DNA of 64,000 bases, from positions 744,001 to 808,000 of the forward strand of contig JACJYC010000003.1 in NCBI GenBank assembly GCA_020636325.1, in the 5' to 3' direction. This document shows, piece by piece, positions 1-10,411 of the stretch. The translations under genes were made by a program, and so were the position numbers. The notes beneath the pieces are model-generated. The model was not told where the DNA came from. It saw only the letters and a list, made by a program, of their open reading frames with translations, and searched no databases. The DNA is from Lewinellaceae bacterium. GTDB lineage: Bacteria; Bacteroidota; Bacteroidia; Chitinophagales; Saprospiraceae. Each line of letters begins with the position of its first letter. The first letter of the stretch is position 1.

Positions 1-3000
1 GCGGTGAGATCTCATTTCGGGGCCGCAAGGACGACCAGATCAAAATCAGGGGATTCAGGGTGGAAATCGGGGAGATTCAAAGCGTTCTGAATGGTTGCAG
101 TCTGATCAAGGAGAGCGCGGTTATCGCCTTAAAAAGCAATACCGGTGAACTGCGGCTGCACGCTTATATCGTACCTGAAGGCGAATTCGGGCAGGAAGAT
201 TTGATGGTTTTCCTGGAGACCCGGTTGCCGGATTTCATGATACCCGAACGGATCATCTGCCTGCCGGAAATTCCGCTGAATGGAAACGGCAAGGTCGACA
301 GAAGGGCCCTCGAATCGCTGACCCCGGAAGAAGAAACGCAACTGCCGGATGCCCGGCCGCAAACGGATACCCAAAAAACGCTGGCCGCCCTTTGGAAAGA
401 ACTGCTTGGCGTGGAAGATCCGGGCCTGGATCAGGATTTTTTCAGGTCGGGAGGACATTCCTTACTGGCCATGCGCATGGTGTCGGGCATCAGAAAGCAT
501 TTGCGCCGCGAACTGCCGGTAAAAGTGCTTTTCGCGCATCCCACCATCCGGAGCCTGTCCCGCTACCTGGAGGAGGCGAAAACGCCGCAAGAAACAACTC
601 CGCTGACCGGAGGCAACCGGCCCGAACGAATTCCGCTGTCCTTTTCGCAGGAACGGCTTTGGTTTATAGATCAAATGAGCGGCAGTCGCCCATACCACCT
701 CCCGGTGATCTGGCGATTGTCCGGCGAAGTGGATAAAAGGTCGCTGGAACTGGCCCTCAGGCAACTCATCGAGCGCCACGAAACCTTCCGAACCGTTATC
801 CGCACGCAAAACGGCATAGCTTATCAGGAAATCTTGCCTGCGGACGATTGGCGCATGGGCTTCCATACCGGTCTATCATCGGAAAAACGGAAAGCGCTCA
901 TTGCCGGCCTGGTGGATAAGCCCTTTGACCTGACTGCCGACTACCTGCTTAGGGCGGATTTGCTGGAAGCAGGTCCCGGTGAACTGACACTGGTTCTGGT
1001 CATGCACCATATTGCCTGTGACGGCTGGTCAAATTCGATCCTGGTGAGGGATTTCACGGCCCTGTATGAAGCCATTCTCGAAAACCGGCCTCACAACCTG
1101 CCGTCTATCCCTGTTCATTATGCCGACTATGCCGTTTGGCAACGGGAGACCTCCGATCTGAACGCAGGATTGGCCTGGTGGGAAAACAACCTGAAAGGAG
1201 CTGAGTCCCTTGACTTCCCAACCGATTTCCCAAGGCCTGCTATCCGGAGCACCCGCGGGGCAACCTACGGGTTTATGGTTTCGGCACAGGAAGTGGAAAC
1301 CCTCCGGCGATTGGGTCAAGATAGCGGAGCCACCTTGTTCATGACCCTGTTTGCCGCCTTGAACGTTCTTTTCCGCCGTTATACCGGTCAGGCAGATATC
1401 AGCATCGGTACGGTAGCCGCCAACCGCAACAGAAAAGAGATTGAAGATGTCGTCGGTTTTTTTGTGAATAATCTGGTTTTGCGCAATAACCTGGAAGGCA
1501 ATCCGCCTTTCAGCGATCTCCTCGGGAAAATCAGGAAATCCACCCTCGAAGCATTCGAACGCCAGGAAATTCCATTTGACCAGGTCGTTGACCGCCTAAA
1601 GGTGGAGCGGAGTTTGAGCAGAAGTCCCCTGTTCGAGGTGATGTTCATCCTGCAGAATACCCCCGACGTACCCAGGATGAGCCTCGGCGAAACGTCAGTC
1701 GGGAGCGAATCCCCCGGCGCGGTAAAGGCCATGTTCGACATGGTGTTCTCCGCCACCGAAACGCCGGATGGGCTGCACATCGGAGTGGTTTATTGTGCCG
1801 ATCTTTTTGAAGCGGAAACCATCCGCAGAATTTGCGGTCATTTTAGAAACCTGCTTTGTTCAATCGGGAACAATCCGGATGCCGGCATCATGGCTTTGCC
1901 GATGCTGGAAAAGGCGGAAACAGCTCTATTGAATGCGCGGCTGAACCCCTCTCCGGTGCAGTTCAACCGGGAGCAGACTGTGCTGGCGAATGTTGATGCC
2001 TGGGCAAACGGACCGGCTGACCAGGTCGCGCTGGTCTACCGGGATAAAGAATGGACCTATTCCGCGCTCAAGAACCTGTCGGACAGACTGGCCCTTGCCG
2101 TTCAGGCCCGGTTCGACATCCATCCGGGAGAGATCATAGGCGTAATGGCGAACCGGTCGGACCTGCCGCTCATCGCCCTGCTGGGCGCCATGAAATCAGG
2201 CGCCGCATACCTGCCGCTGAATCCCGCTGACCCGGAAGAGCGTCTAAAGTACATCATCGGCGATACCTCGCTCAAAGGAATAATAGTTGATGCCGGGAAT
2301 TCGGAGAAAGCAGAAAATCTCGGTGCAAAGTGGTTTTCCATCGAAGAGTGGCTGGCCGGCGATCAGGCATCGGAAATGCAGCAACCGCTTTCCTTGCCGG
2401 CGCCGGAGGACCTGGCCTACGTTATCTACACTTCCGGCTCGACAGGCAGACCAAAAGGCGTCCTGGTCGAACACGGCAGCCTGGCGAACACCATCAATTC
2501 GCAGCAGCAGGCCTTCGGCTTTGACCAGGGCGACCGGTGCCTTCAGTTTATTTCCTACACGTTTGACGCCTCATTGCTCGAGATTTTCACAGCCTGGACT
2601 GCCGGCGCCGCCCTGCATATTGCCGGAGAAGAAGAGCGAAATGACCCCGCAGCCTTGATGGATCTTATGTCGGATGAGAAAATTACGGCCGCCATATTCC
2701 CCGCGGGATATTTGGGTGAGCTGGAAGCCGAAAAGATCCCTTCGCTGCGCATACTGGTTACCGGCGGTGAGTCGCCGCGGTTGGATAAAATTGCCGGGTT
2801 CTCCGCACGGGGTGTTCAATATTTCAATTCCTACGGGCCGACAGAAGCGGGAATCGCAGCAACCATCTACCGGCACCCGGGCCCACAAAGCCCGCACGCC
2901 GGCAGGTTGCCGATCGGATTTCCGGTAGACAATATGGGCGCCTGCATCCTCGATAGCGCCGGAGGAGCATCGCCTGTAGGGGCTGTAGGCGAATTGTGCC

Positions 3001-6000
3001 TTGCCGGCCCCGGGTTGGCCAGGGGATACCTGAACAACCCGGTTCAAACCCAAAAAGCCTTCGCCCTCGATGCCGGCGGCAAAAGAATTTACAGAACAGG
3101 CGATCTGTGCCGGTGGCTGCCGGATGGTCAGATCGGTTTTGTGGGGCGCCGGGACGATCAGGTCAAGATCCGCGGACACCGGGTCGAACTCCAGGAGATC
3201 GAACAGGTCCTGAATGCGTGCCCCGCTGTCAAAACCTCGGTAGTCAAAACCCAGACCGCTCCTGACGGCAGGGAGTCGTTGATCGCTTATGTCGTGCCCG
3301 GGCATGAATTTGACCAGGCTGAAATGGAAAAATGGCTCCGGCAGAGCCTCCCGGGTTATATGGTGCCGACCCATTGGGTAGCGCTGCAGTCCGTTCCGCG
3401 AACAGCAACCGGCAAAATTGATAAAAAGGCATTACCGGCCCCCGACTTCAGCCGGGTTCAGCGCAATGGTTACTTTCCACCCCAAAATGAAATAGAGCAT
3501 ATTATCGCTGACGTATGGGAGGAAGTCCTGCAGGTGGACCGGGTGAGCCGTTTTGATAATTTTTTTGAAATTGGCGGGCATTCGTTATTGGCCATGCGGG
3601 TGGTTTCGGCATTGCGTCAGAAACTGGGCCGCGAGATCAAAGTAGCCGATATTTTCACCCAGCCCGCCTTGGATGGATTGGCAAAACTGATCCGGTCCGG
3701 CAATTTCAACGCAGGCCTGCCGGAGGTGATCCTCAAACCGCTCCCGGACCCGATTCCGTTGTCCTTTGCGCAGGAGCGCCTTTGGTTTATCCATCGGCTC
3801 AACGGCAGTTCGGAATACCACATGCCGGCAGTGATGCACCTCTCAGGCGAGGTGGACCAAAACGCCCTAGCCCGGGCGTTGAAAGCCTTGGTGGAACGCC
3901 ACCCTGCCCTGCGCACCGTCATCCGGGAAACGGAAGGCGCGCCCCACCAGATAATTTTGGGTTCGGACGACTGGGAAATGGGCTATTCCCGGCTGAACCC
4001 GGGCCAAAATCCGGATGGAATCATTGCGGAACAGGTCAACCGTCCTTTTGACCTTTCCGTGGATTATATGCTCAGGGCTCACCTGCTGGAAATCGAAGGC
4101 AGCCGGTTTATTCTCATACTCGTAGTCCACCACATTGCCTCCGACGGGTGGTCGCAGTCGATCCTGACTGCCGACCTTGCGGCCCTGTACGAGGCCGAAT
4201 GCACCGGAATGCCCGCCGTCCTGCCCGATCTGCCGCTGACCTACGCGCATTATGCCGTCTGGCAGCGCCGGCAGCTGGAATCAGCAGAAATGGAAAAACA
4301 GCTTTCCGGGTGGACCGAAAACCTCAAAGGGATCGAACCTTTGGTGCTGCCGACCGATTTCCCGCGGCCGGCGGTCAAAACCTTCAAGGGAAATGTGTGG
4401 GTGTTCCGTATGGATAAGGAGCTCGCGGGGAATCTTCAGGATTTGGCCGTACGGAAGAAAGCTTCCCTTTTTATGGTGCTCCTGTCGGCTTTGAAAGTTT
4501 TGCTTTACCGGTATACCGGCCAGACCGATATGGCCGTGGGTACGCCCCTTGCCAACCGCGGGCAAAAAGAGCTGGAGGGTATCGTTGGCTTTTTTCTCAA
4601 CACCCTTGCCCTCCGCACTGACCTGTCCGGCAACCCCGGATTCATACAGGTGCTTGAAAAAGTACGCCAAAACGTGCTGACCGCATTTGCCAACCAGAAT
4701 ACTCCGTTCGAACAGGTCGTTCAGGCGGCCTGGCCGCGCAGAAGCCGCAGCATTACGCCTTTGTTCCAGGTTATGATGGTCATGCAAAACGCAGGGGCTG
4801 ACGATGATTTGCAATTGGGCGATGCTGATATTTCCTCCTTGTCTCCCGGCTTCAGCCGGTCCTTGTACGATATTTCTTTCCTGGTCAAGGATACCGCGGG
4901 TAATATCCAGGTGGCCATCGAATACGCCACAGACCTGTTCCGCGAGGGTACCATAAAGAGGATGGCTGAACATTTTCAAAATCTGCTGGAGGCCGTCGTC
5001 GCCGCTCCGGAGGAAAAGATCTCCCGCTTGAACATACTGGGAGATGCGGAGGAAAACCGATTGCGAATTGATTTTAATGAGACGGCTATGCCGTTCTATC
5101 CTTATAACTCGGTTGTAGAACTCATCGACCGGCAAGCCAGCCTGTACCCGGATCAGGCAGCGGTTGCCTTCGGTCAAAACACCATGACCTATGCAGCGTT
5201 GAAAGCCTTGTCCGATAAACTGGCGGATTATTTGACGGATGAGTTGGAGCTGGCGGCTGAAGACCTGATCGGCATTACCGGCAGCCGTTCGGATCTGACC
5301 GTTGTATCGATTCTCGGCATCCTGAAAGCCGGCTGCGCCTACGTCCCGATAGATGTGAACTATCCTGCCGCGCGCAAATCCTACATCATCAGCGACACCT
5401 GCCTTAAAGCCTTGATCTGCACTTCGGAAACCGGCGATCAAGGGTTGACGGGCGATTTCAGGACCATCCATGCCGATCAGCTGCTGCCGCAACTCGCCGC
5501 ATCGCCGGGCAAGGAAAAGGCGCCCCCCCGCCGGATCAGGCCCGATCACCTCGCTTATGTGATTTATACTTCCGGATCCACGGGCAGGCCCAAAGGGGTA
5601 GCGGTAGCGCATGATTCGCTGCTGAATTACCTGCAATGCTGCGCCGGAATGTATCGTACCGGTGATTCGCCCTTTCATTTTCCGCTGTTCACCTCGCTTT
5701 CTTTCGATCTGACCCAGACCAGCATTCTACTGCCCTTGATCACCGGCGGAACGGTTTTTGTACAACAGGAAGGGACGCCTGACCGGATATTGTCGGGTAT
5801 TGCAGCAAATCCGGCCGTCAATGCCGTGAAACTGACGCCTTCGCATGTCCATTTCCTGCAAGGGCTTGCCAGCAACCGCCTGAAAATTGCCATAGTAGGC
5901 GGGGAAGAACTGGAAGCCTTCCACGTAAAGGTGCTCAGAAAATTCAATCCCGAAATCAAAATATTTAATGAGTACGGACCCACCGAAGCTACGATCGGGT

Positions 6001-7619
6001 GCACGGTCTGGGAAGTTGAAAACGGCAACGAATCCGTTATTCCTATCGGCAGGCCGATGGCCAATACGCAGATCTTTATCGCCGATGAGGAAGGCAAAAT
6101 CGTTCCCCAGGGTGTTTCCGGTGAAATCTGGATCGGGGGCCGGGGGCTGGCAAGGGGATACCTGAACCAGCCGGCCATGACCGCCCGAAAATTTGCGCCC
6201 CATCCTTTTGAAAACAATGCAAGGATCTACAAGACGGGCGACCTGGGCAGATGGCTCGAGGGCGGCGTGATCGAATACAAGGGCAGGAAGGATGACCAGA
6301 TCAAGGTCCGCGGTTTCAGGGTGGAACTGGGTGAAGTGGAAGCGGCGGTGGGCCGGCTGGACGGCGTGGACCAATGCACGGTTGTGGCCCGCAACTTCGG
6401 CAGCGGCGATGTTCGGCTGATTGCCTATGTAGTCGGCGAAGGAAGTGCGAATCCCCGCGCACTCGCCGAAAAACTGAGCAAAAATCTCCCGGATTACATG
6501 GTGCCTGCGCATTGGGTTGCCCTGCAAGCCCTTCCCCTGACCAGTTCGGGCAAGGTGGATAAACGGCAACTTACCTGGGATCCGGATGAAGGAAACGCCG
6601 GCCAGGAAGACGAAACGCCCGATTCTCCTACCGAGGCGGCATTGACCAAGATCTGGAAGGAAATGCTATCGCTCAATCATATCGGACCCCATGACAATTT
6701 TTTCAATTCAGGCGGTCATTCGCTGAATGCCATCCCCATTTTATTCAGGATCAACAAAGCCCTTTCGATCAACCTGAATTTAATGGACCTGTTTTCAAAT
6801 CCGACTATCCGCGCATTGGCTGCCTTCATAGAAAGCGAAAGGACGGGATCCCAAAGCGTTTTTCCGCTTAACCCTGTCAAACCGGGTGCTGCCAACCTGT
6901 TCTGTCTGCCGCCGATACTGGGTATGCCGGTCGTTTTCAACCATTTGGCGCGGGAACTGCAAAACAAGCTCAACTGCTACGGCCTCCAATACAGGGGTAT
7001 CCATTCCTCCGCTCCCTTTGACCAAAGTATCGTGGAGCTGGCTGCCCGGCTGACCAGCGAGATCCTGACCGTCCAACCGGCCGGCAATTTTATGCTTTGC
7101 GGGTATTCCATGGGGGCGCCGGTTGCATTTGAGGTCGCCAAACAATTGGAGAAAAACGGCCATCAGGTTGATTTGATCCTGATCGACAGAGGACCGGAAA
7201 AACCGGGTAAAACCGCCACGCCCGACAAGGAGGATAAAATGGTGGAATTTTACCTGGCCTGGTTGAATGAACAAATGGGAAATGCCTCATCCGAAGAATT
7301 CCAGGAACAGGAAGTCAGGCAATCTTTTGTGAACAATATCCGGATCCTGAATCAATACACCGCCGCCGGCAAAATTTCAGGGCCGGTCCTGGCGATTGAA
7401 TCCCGGCAGGGCAGGGCTCAATCCATCATGAAAGGGTGGGGCGGCTTTACGGAAAGCCGCTTCGATCACGCCTGGATGGACGCCGGCCATTATGAGTTGC
7501 TGGATGCCGGTTCCGCCCGCGCGATAGGCCGGAAGATCCTGAGACACAAGCGAAGAACCGCCAGGAGAAGGCTCGCGGGATTATTTTTTGACCAATTCAG
7601 ATTCAAAACTTCATCATGA
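1..7619 (+). CDS. Nonribosomal peptide synthetase, 5'-truncated: (A)-PCP-C-A-PCP-C-A-PCP-TE
   Basis: Terminal part of a multimodular NRPS that assembles and releases a peptide. The frame is open from base 3, with an A-domain 'GRKDDQIKIRGFR' motif before base 60, so the gene begins left of the window; the GTG at base 60 is internal. Counting residues from that GTG: end of an A domain (1-90), PCP with phosphopantetheine Ser134 (GGHSLL), C domain 187-620 with HHIACDG at 316, A domain 640-1135 (TSGSTGRPKG near 790), PCP Ser1175, C domain 1230-1665 with HHIASDG at 1357, A domain 1690-2165, PCP Ser2221, and a C-terminal thioesterase with GYSMG (Ser2350) and a late GHYEL histidine. No epimerisation or methylation domain is visible. 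By eye against GrsA PheA, the last A domain gives DLTKIGEIGK (Asn/Asp-type) and the middle one DALIVGSIAK (hydrophobic pocket, substrate unassigned). Its stop overlaps the exporter start (ATGA). Confidence 0.96.
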   Translation, partial: GEISFRGRKDDQIKIRGFRVEIGEIQSVLNGCSLIKESAVIALKSNTGELRLHAYIVPEGEFGQEDLMVFLETRLPDFMIPERIICLPEIPLNGNGKVDRRALESLTPEEETQLPDARPQTDTQKTLAALWKELLGVEDPGLDQDFFRSGGHSLLAMRMVSGIRKHLRRELPVKVLFAHPTIRSLSRYLEEAKTPQETTPLTGGNRPERIPLSFSQERLWFIDQMSGSRPYHLPVIWRLSGEVDKRSLELALRQLIERHETFRTVIRTQNGIAYQEILPADDWRMGFHTGLSSEKRKALIAGLVDKPFDLTADYLLRADLLEAGPGELTLVLVMHHIACDGWSNSILVRDFTALYEAILENRPHNLPSIPVHYADYAVWQRETSDLNAGLAWWENNLKGAESLDFPTDFPRPAIRSTRGATYGFMVSAQEVETLRRLGQDSGATLFMTLFAALNVLFRRYTGQADISIGTVAANRNRKEIEDVVGFFVNNLVLRNNLEGNPPFSDLLGKIRKSTLEAFERQEIPFDQVVDRLKVERSLSRSPLFEVMFILQNTPDVPRMSLGETSVGSESPGAVKAMFDMVFSATETPDGLHIGVVYCADLFEAETIRRICGHFRNLLCSIGNNPDAGIMALPMLEKAETALLNARLNPSPVQFNREQTVLANVDAWANGPADQVALVYRDKEWTYSALKNLSDRLALAVQARFDIHPGEIIGVMANRSDLPLIALLGAMKSGAAYLPLNPADPEERLKYIIGDTSLKGIIVDAGNSEKAENLGAKWFSIEEWLAGDQASEMQQPLSLPAPEDLAYVIYTSGSTGRPKGVLVEHGSLANTINSQQQAFGFDQGDRCLQFISYTFDASLLEIFTAWTAGAALHIAGEEERNDPAALMDLMSDEKITAAIFPAGYLGELEAEKIPSLRILVTGGESPRLDKIAGFSARGVQYFNSYGPTEAGIAATIYRHPGPQSPHAGRLPIGFPVDNMGACILDSAGGASPVGAVGELCLAGPGLARGYLNNPVQTQKAFALDAGGKRIYRTGDLCRWLPDGQIGFVGRRDDQVKIRGHRVELQEIEQVLNACPAVKTSVVKTQTAPDGRESLIAYVVPGHEFDQAEMEKWLRQSLPGYMVPTHWVALQSVPRTATGKIDKKALPAPDFSRVQRNGYFPPQNEIEHIIADVWEEVLQVDRVSRFDNFFEIGGHSLLAMRVVSALRQKLGREIKVADIFTQPALDGLAKLIRSGNFNAGLPEVILKPLPDPIPLSFAQERLWFIHRLNGSSEYHMPAVMHLSGEVDQNALARALKALVERHPALRTVIRETEGAPHQIILGSDDWEMGYSRLNPGQNPDGIIAEQVNRPFDLSVDYMLRAHLLEIEGSRFILILVVHHIASDGWSQSILTADLAALYEAECTGMPAVLPDLPLTYAHYAVWQRRQLESAEMEKQLSGWTENLKGIEPLVLPTDFPRPAVKTFKGNVWVFRMDKELAGNLQDLAVRKKASLFMVLLSALKVLLYRYTGQTDMAVGTPLANRGQKELEGIVGFFLNTLALRTDLSGNPGFIQVLEKVRQNVLTAFANQNTPFEQVVQAAWPRRSRSITPLFQVMMVMQNAGADDDLQLGDADISSLSPGFSRSLYDISFLVKDTAGNIQVAIEYATDLFREGTIKRMAEHFQNLLEAVVAAPEEKISRLNILGDAEENRLRIDFNETAMPFYPYNSVVELIDRQASLYPDQAAVAFGQNTMTYAALKALSDKLADYLTDELELAAEDLIGITGSRSDLTVVSILGILKAGCAYVPIDVNYPAARKSYIISDTCLKALICTSETGDQGLTGDFRTIHADQLLPQLAASPGKEKAPPRRIRPDHLAYVIYTSGSTGRPKGVAVAHDSLLNYLQCCAGMYRTGDSPFHFPLFTSLSFDLTQTSILLPLITGGTVFVQQEGTPDRILSGIAANPAVNAVKLTPSHVHFLQGLASNRLKIAIVGGEELEAFHVKVLRKFNPEIKIFNEYGPTEATIGCTVWEVENGNESVIPIGRPMANTQIFIADEEGKIVPQGVSGEIWIGGRGLARGYLNQPAMTARKFAPHPFENNARIYKTGDLGRWLEGGVIEYKGRKDDQIKVRGFRVELGEVEAAVGRLDGVDQCTVVARNFGSGDVRLIAYVVGEGSANPRALAEKLSKNLPDYMVPAHWVALQALPLTSSGKVDKRQLTWDPDEGNAGQEDETPDSPTEAALTKIWKEMLSLNHIGPHDNFFNSGGHSLNAIPILFRINKALSINLNLMDLFSNPTIRALAAFIESERTGSQSVFPLNPVKPGAANLFCLPPILGMPVVFNHLARELQNKLNCYGLQYRGIHSSAPFDQSIVELAARLTSEILTVQPAGNFMLCGYSMGAPVAFEVAKQLEKNGHQVDLILIDRGPEKPGKTATPDKEDKMVEFYLAWLNEQMGNASSEEFQEQEVRQSFVNNIRILNQYTAAGKISGPVLAIESRQGRAQSIMKGWGGFTESRFDHAWMDAGHYELLDAGSARAIGRKILRHKRRTARRRLAGLFFDQFRFKTSS

Positions 7620-9397
7620 CGCCGGCTAACAACAAAACCTTGCTGAGGTCTTATTCCTATGTGCGGAAATATTACCTCAAGGAGCTGTTCATCCTTTTGC
7701 TGATCCTTTGCCAGAATGCGGGGGCGCTGTCGTTTCCCTATTTCATCAAGGTGATCATCGACAAGGTTTTTCCGGCCGCTGATTTCCAAATGCTGATCGA
7801 GGTCCTGTTGTTCATTGTCGGGATCCAGTTGTTCTCCATGGTGGCCGGCATCCTTTCGGCGTATTTCCAGCAACAGGTCAGCAACGCTGTCATGGAGGAC
7901 CTGCGAACAGACCTGTTTGATCATATCATCCACCTGCCGATTGATTTTTACAACAAGAATGACATCGGGGAAGTGATCCACAGCCTCAGCAACGAAGTCA
8001 ACATTATCCGCGAATTTCTGACCACCAGTCTGATCCAGTTTGCCAACAACCTGATCCTTATTATCGGCATTTCGCTGATCCTGTACTTCCTGGATGCCAA
8101 ATTGTTTTTCCTGTGCATCCTCCTCATTCCGTTGCTGCTGATCACCATAAGCTTGTTTCACCGGCGCATCAGGGCCTATATTGCCCGGGACCGAAAGGCG
8201 GATGCCTCCGTAATGTCCTTCATGATCGAAAAACTGGACAATGTCATCCTGATCAAACTCTTCAACCGCTATCGGTTCGAATGGCAAAATTTCCGGAACA
8301 GGATCAGGGAATACATAAAGATCAACCTGAGGGTAACCATGCTCAGGGCTCAGGGCACGCAGATTTCAATTTTTCTGATTGCGATGGCCCCGGTTGTCGT
8401 CATCGGTTTCGGCAGCGGCGGGATTTTTTCCGGCATCCTTTCCCTGGGTACGCTGGTGGCCTTCCTGGAGTATTTCAACCTGATGATCGGCCCGTCGAGG
8501 AACATGCTGGGCCTGTATTACGGCATGCTGAGAGCCGGTGAGTCCGCCAGGAAACTCATGGCCTTCTTTGATACGCCTATTCCGGACCGGGACAGGAAAC
8601 CGGGGGCCGGAATTGAACCGGTAGAAAGGATTGCTGTCGAACAAGTCGGGCTTACGCTCGGCGCCAACCAGATCCTGGAAGAGGTCAGTTTCGTCCTGGA
8701 GAAAGGAAGAAGCTACGGCTTTGTAGGCGCCAGCGGCAGCGGCAAGAGCTCCCTGACCTTTATGCTTTGCGGCCTGTACAAGGCTGACAAGGGCCATATC
8801 TACTTCAACGGAAAAGATACAAAAGACCTTGGCGTTTACGCCTTATGCGACCAGGTAGGGCTGGTTCGGTCCAATACGAAACTGCTGCGGGGCACGATCC
8901 GGGACAACATACTGTACGGCATTGAATCCGCCGGCGCCGACGCCGACGCCCTGGAAGCTGTACTGGAATTCGTCGGCCTGGCCGACTATATCCTGGAATT
9001 GCCTCAGCAACTGGACACGGACATTTCAGATCTGGGCACCCGGCTCTCCGACGGTCAGCGCCAGAGGCTGGCCATTGCACGGGCCTTGCTGAAAGATCCG
9101 CAGGTGCTGATCCTGGATGAAGCGACCTCCGCCATGGATTCGATCTCAGAATCCACGCTGATCCGGAATATCCTGGACCGCTACCAGGACCGGATTGTTG
9201 TGGTGATCAGCCACCGGCTCAGCACGGTAAGCAACCTGGACGAGATCATCTGCCTCCGGGACGGCGTCATTGCCGAACAGGATGCCCATGCCAGGCTCCT
9301 GGCCAAAAAAGGCGCGTACTGGAACCTGTTTGAGCAACAACTCGTCGGCAATACCGCCGACTTGCAAGGAAACCTAATGATTGATAACAAAAAATAA
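7616..9397 (+). CDS. ABC exporter, fused permease and ATPase
   Basis: Half-size ABC exporter (593 aa) that probably pumps the NRPS product across the inner membrane. The N-terminal ~310 residues hold about six hydrophobic segments (ABC type I exporter fold). The C-terminal nucleotide-binding domain has Walker A GASGSGKSS near 371, signature LSDGQRQR near 477, Walker B VLILDEATSAMD near 500 and the H-loop ISHRLS near 531. Two positions are atypical: the Q-loop region reads VGLVRSNTKLL where a glutamine is expected, and the signature is LSDGQ rather than LSGGQ. It starts inside the NRPS stop codon, so it is translationally coupled. The transported substrate is inferred from position only. Confidence 0.93.
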   Translation: MTPANNKTLLRSYSYVRKYYLKELFILLLILCQNAGALSFPYFIKVIIDKVFPAADFQMLIEVLLFIVGIQLFSMVAGILSAYFQQQVSNAVMEDLRTDLFDHIIHLPIDFYNKNDIGEVIHSLSNEVNIIREFLTTSLIQFANNLILIIGISLILYFLDAKLFFLCILLIPLLLITISLFHRRIRAYIARDRKADASVMSFMIEKLDNVILIKLFNRYRFEWQNFRNRIREYIKINLRVTMLRAQGTQISIFLIAMAPVVVIGFGSGGIFSGILSLGTLVAFLEYFNLMIGPSRNMLGLYYGMLRAGESARKLMAFFDTPIPDRDRKPGAGIEPVERIAVEQVGLTLGANQILEEVSFVLEKGRSYGFVGASGSGKSSLTFMLCGLYKADKGHIYFNGKDTKDLGVYALCDQVGLVRSNTKLLRGTIRDNILYGIESAGADADALEAVLEFVGLADYILELPQQLDTDISDLGTRLSDGQRQRLAIARALLKDPQVLILDEATSAMDSISESTLIRNILDRYQDRIVVVISHRLSTVSNLDEIICLRDGVIAEQDAHARLLAKKGAYWNLFEQQLVGNTADLQGNLMIDNKK

Positions 9398-9406
9398 GCG
9401 TTGGAT

Positions 9407-10351
9407 ATGAGTTCCGTCGAAACATTCCCGTATATCTGGGCCAATGACGCCCCCGCGGAGCCGGACGCACTGCCGGCCCTGTTCAGAGAACAACACCTTG
9501 AAATCAAAAAGATACTCCTGGACACAGGCGCCATTCTCTTCAAATCCTTCGGCATAGACAGCCCCGCAAAATTGCAGCGCTGCATCGAAGCCTTTCCCGG
9601 GAACCCGGTAAATTATGTAGGCGGCAATTCTCCGAGGACCAACCTTGAAGGCAAGGTTTATACCTCCACCGAACAGGCCGCACATGCCCATATTTCGCTC
9701 CACAATGAGCTCTCCTATGCGCATACCTGGCCCCGGTACATTTTCTTTTGCTGCGAAAAACCGGCGGAGGAAGGCGGTTTCACCATCATTGCCGACAGCC
9801 GGAGGATCCTCTCGGATCTGCCCGCTTCGGTGAGCGGTTCTTTTCGCGGAAAAGGCGTAAGTTATATCCGCAACCTGCACGGCGGCGCAGGCGCAGGCCC
9901 TTCCTGGCAAGGCACCTTCGAGACGGAGCAACCGGAGAACGTTGAACATTTCTGCCGGGAAAATGATATCCGCTTTGAATGGAAGGACAGAAAAAAACTG
10001 AGACTGACCGAAAACAGGGCAGCTGTCATCCGGCATCCCGAAACCGGAGAAGAGGTCTGGTTTAACCAGGCTGACCAGTTTCACCCGTCCACCAACGAAC
10101 CGGAAGTATACGAAGCGCTGATGGAACTCTATGAAGACGATCCAAAGGAGATGCCGCAATATGTATGTTTCAACGACGGATCGGATATTCCGCTGGAAAT
10201 GCTGGACCAGATCCGGGCCGCCGGCGACAAGAACACGGTATACTTTACCTGGGAAAAAGGCGACCTGCTGCTGCTCGACAATATCCTAACAGCCCACGGC
10301 CGTACACCGTACAAGGGCTCCCGGAGCATTCTTGTAGCCATGCTTTCCTGA
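9407..10351 (+). CDS. TauD/SyrP-like Fe(II)/2-oxoglutarate dioxygenase, probable aspartate beta-hydroxylase
   Basis: Non-haem iron dioxygenase of the TauD/TfdA superfamily, 314 aa from the ATG at 9407; a TTG six bases earlier would add two residues. The iron ligands appear as His99-x-Glu101 (HNELSYAHTWP) and His297 (LTAHGRTPY), followed by the 2-oxoglutarate-binding arginine in GSRSILVAML. The HNE-S-YAHTWP block is the pattern of SyrP-type enzymes, which hydroxylate aspartate at the beta carbon during or before peptide assembly. Sitting between the exporter and the methylaspartate genes, it most likely makes 3-hydroxyaspartate for the peptide. Substrate and timing (free or carrier-bound) are inference. 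Confidence 0.85.
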   Translation: MSSVETFPYIWANDAPAEPDALPALFREQHLEIKKILLDTGAILFKSFGIDSPAKLQRCIEAFPGNPVNYVGGNSPRTNLEGKVYTSTEQAAHAHISLHNELSYAHTWPRYIFFCCEKPAEEGGFTIIADSRRILSDLPASVSGSFRGKGVSYIRNLHGGAGAGPSWQGTFETEQPENVEHFCRENDIRFEWKDRKKLRLTENRAAVIRHPETGEEVWFNQADQFHPSTNEPEVYEALMELYEDDPKEMPQYVCFNDGSDIPLEMLDQIRAAGDKNTVYFTWEKGDLLLLDNILTAHGRTPYKGSRSILVAMLS

Positions 10352-10411
10352 ATTGCCCTTGATTTTATACCTTTCAGGTCATTTGAATTCCCGATTTAAA
10401 ATTCCTTTCAC

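Noticed and set aside
4281..5678. Minus-strand open frame of 465 codons inside the NRPS
   Set aside because: Antisense to C and A domains with intact motifs; no recognisable domain.
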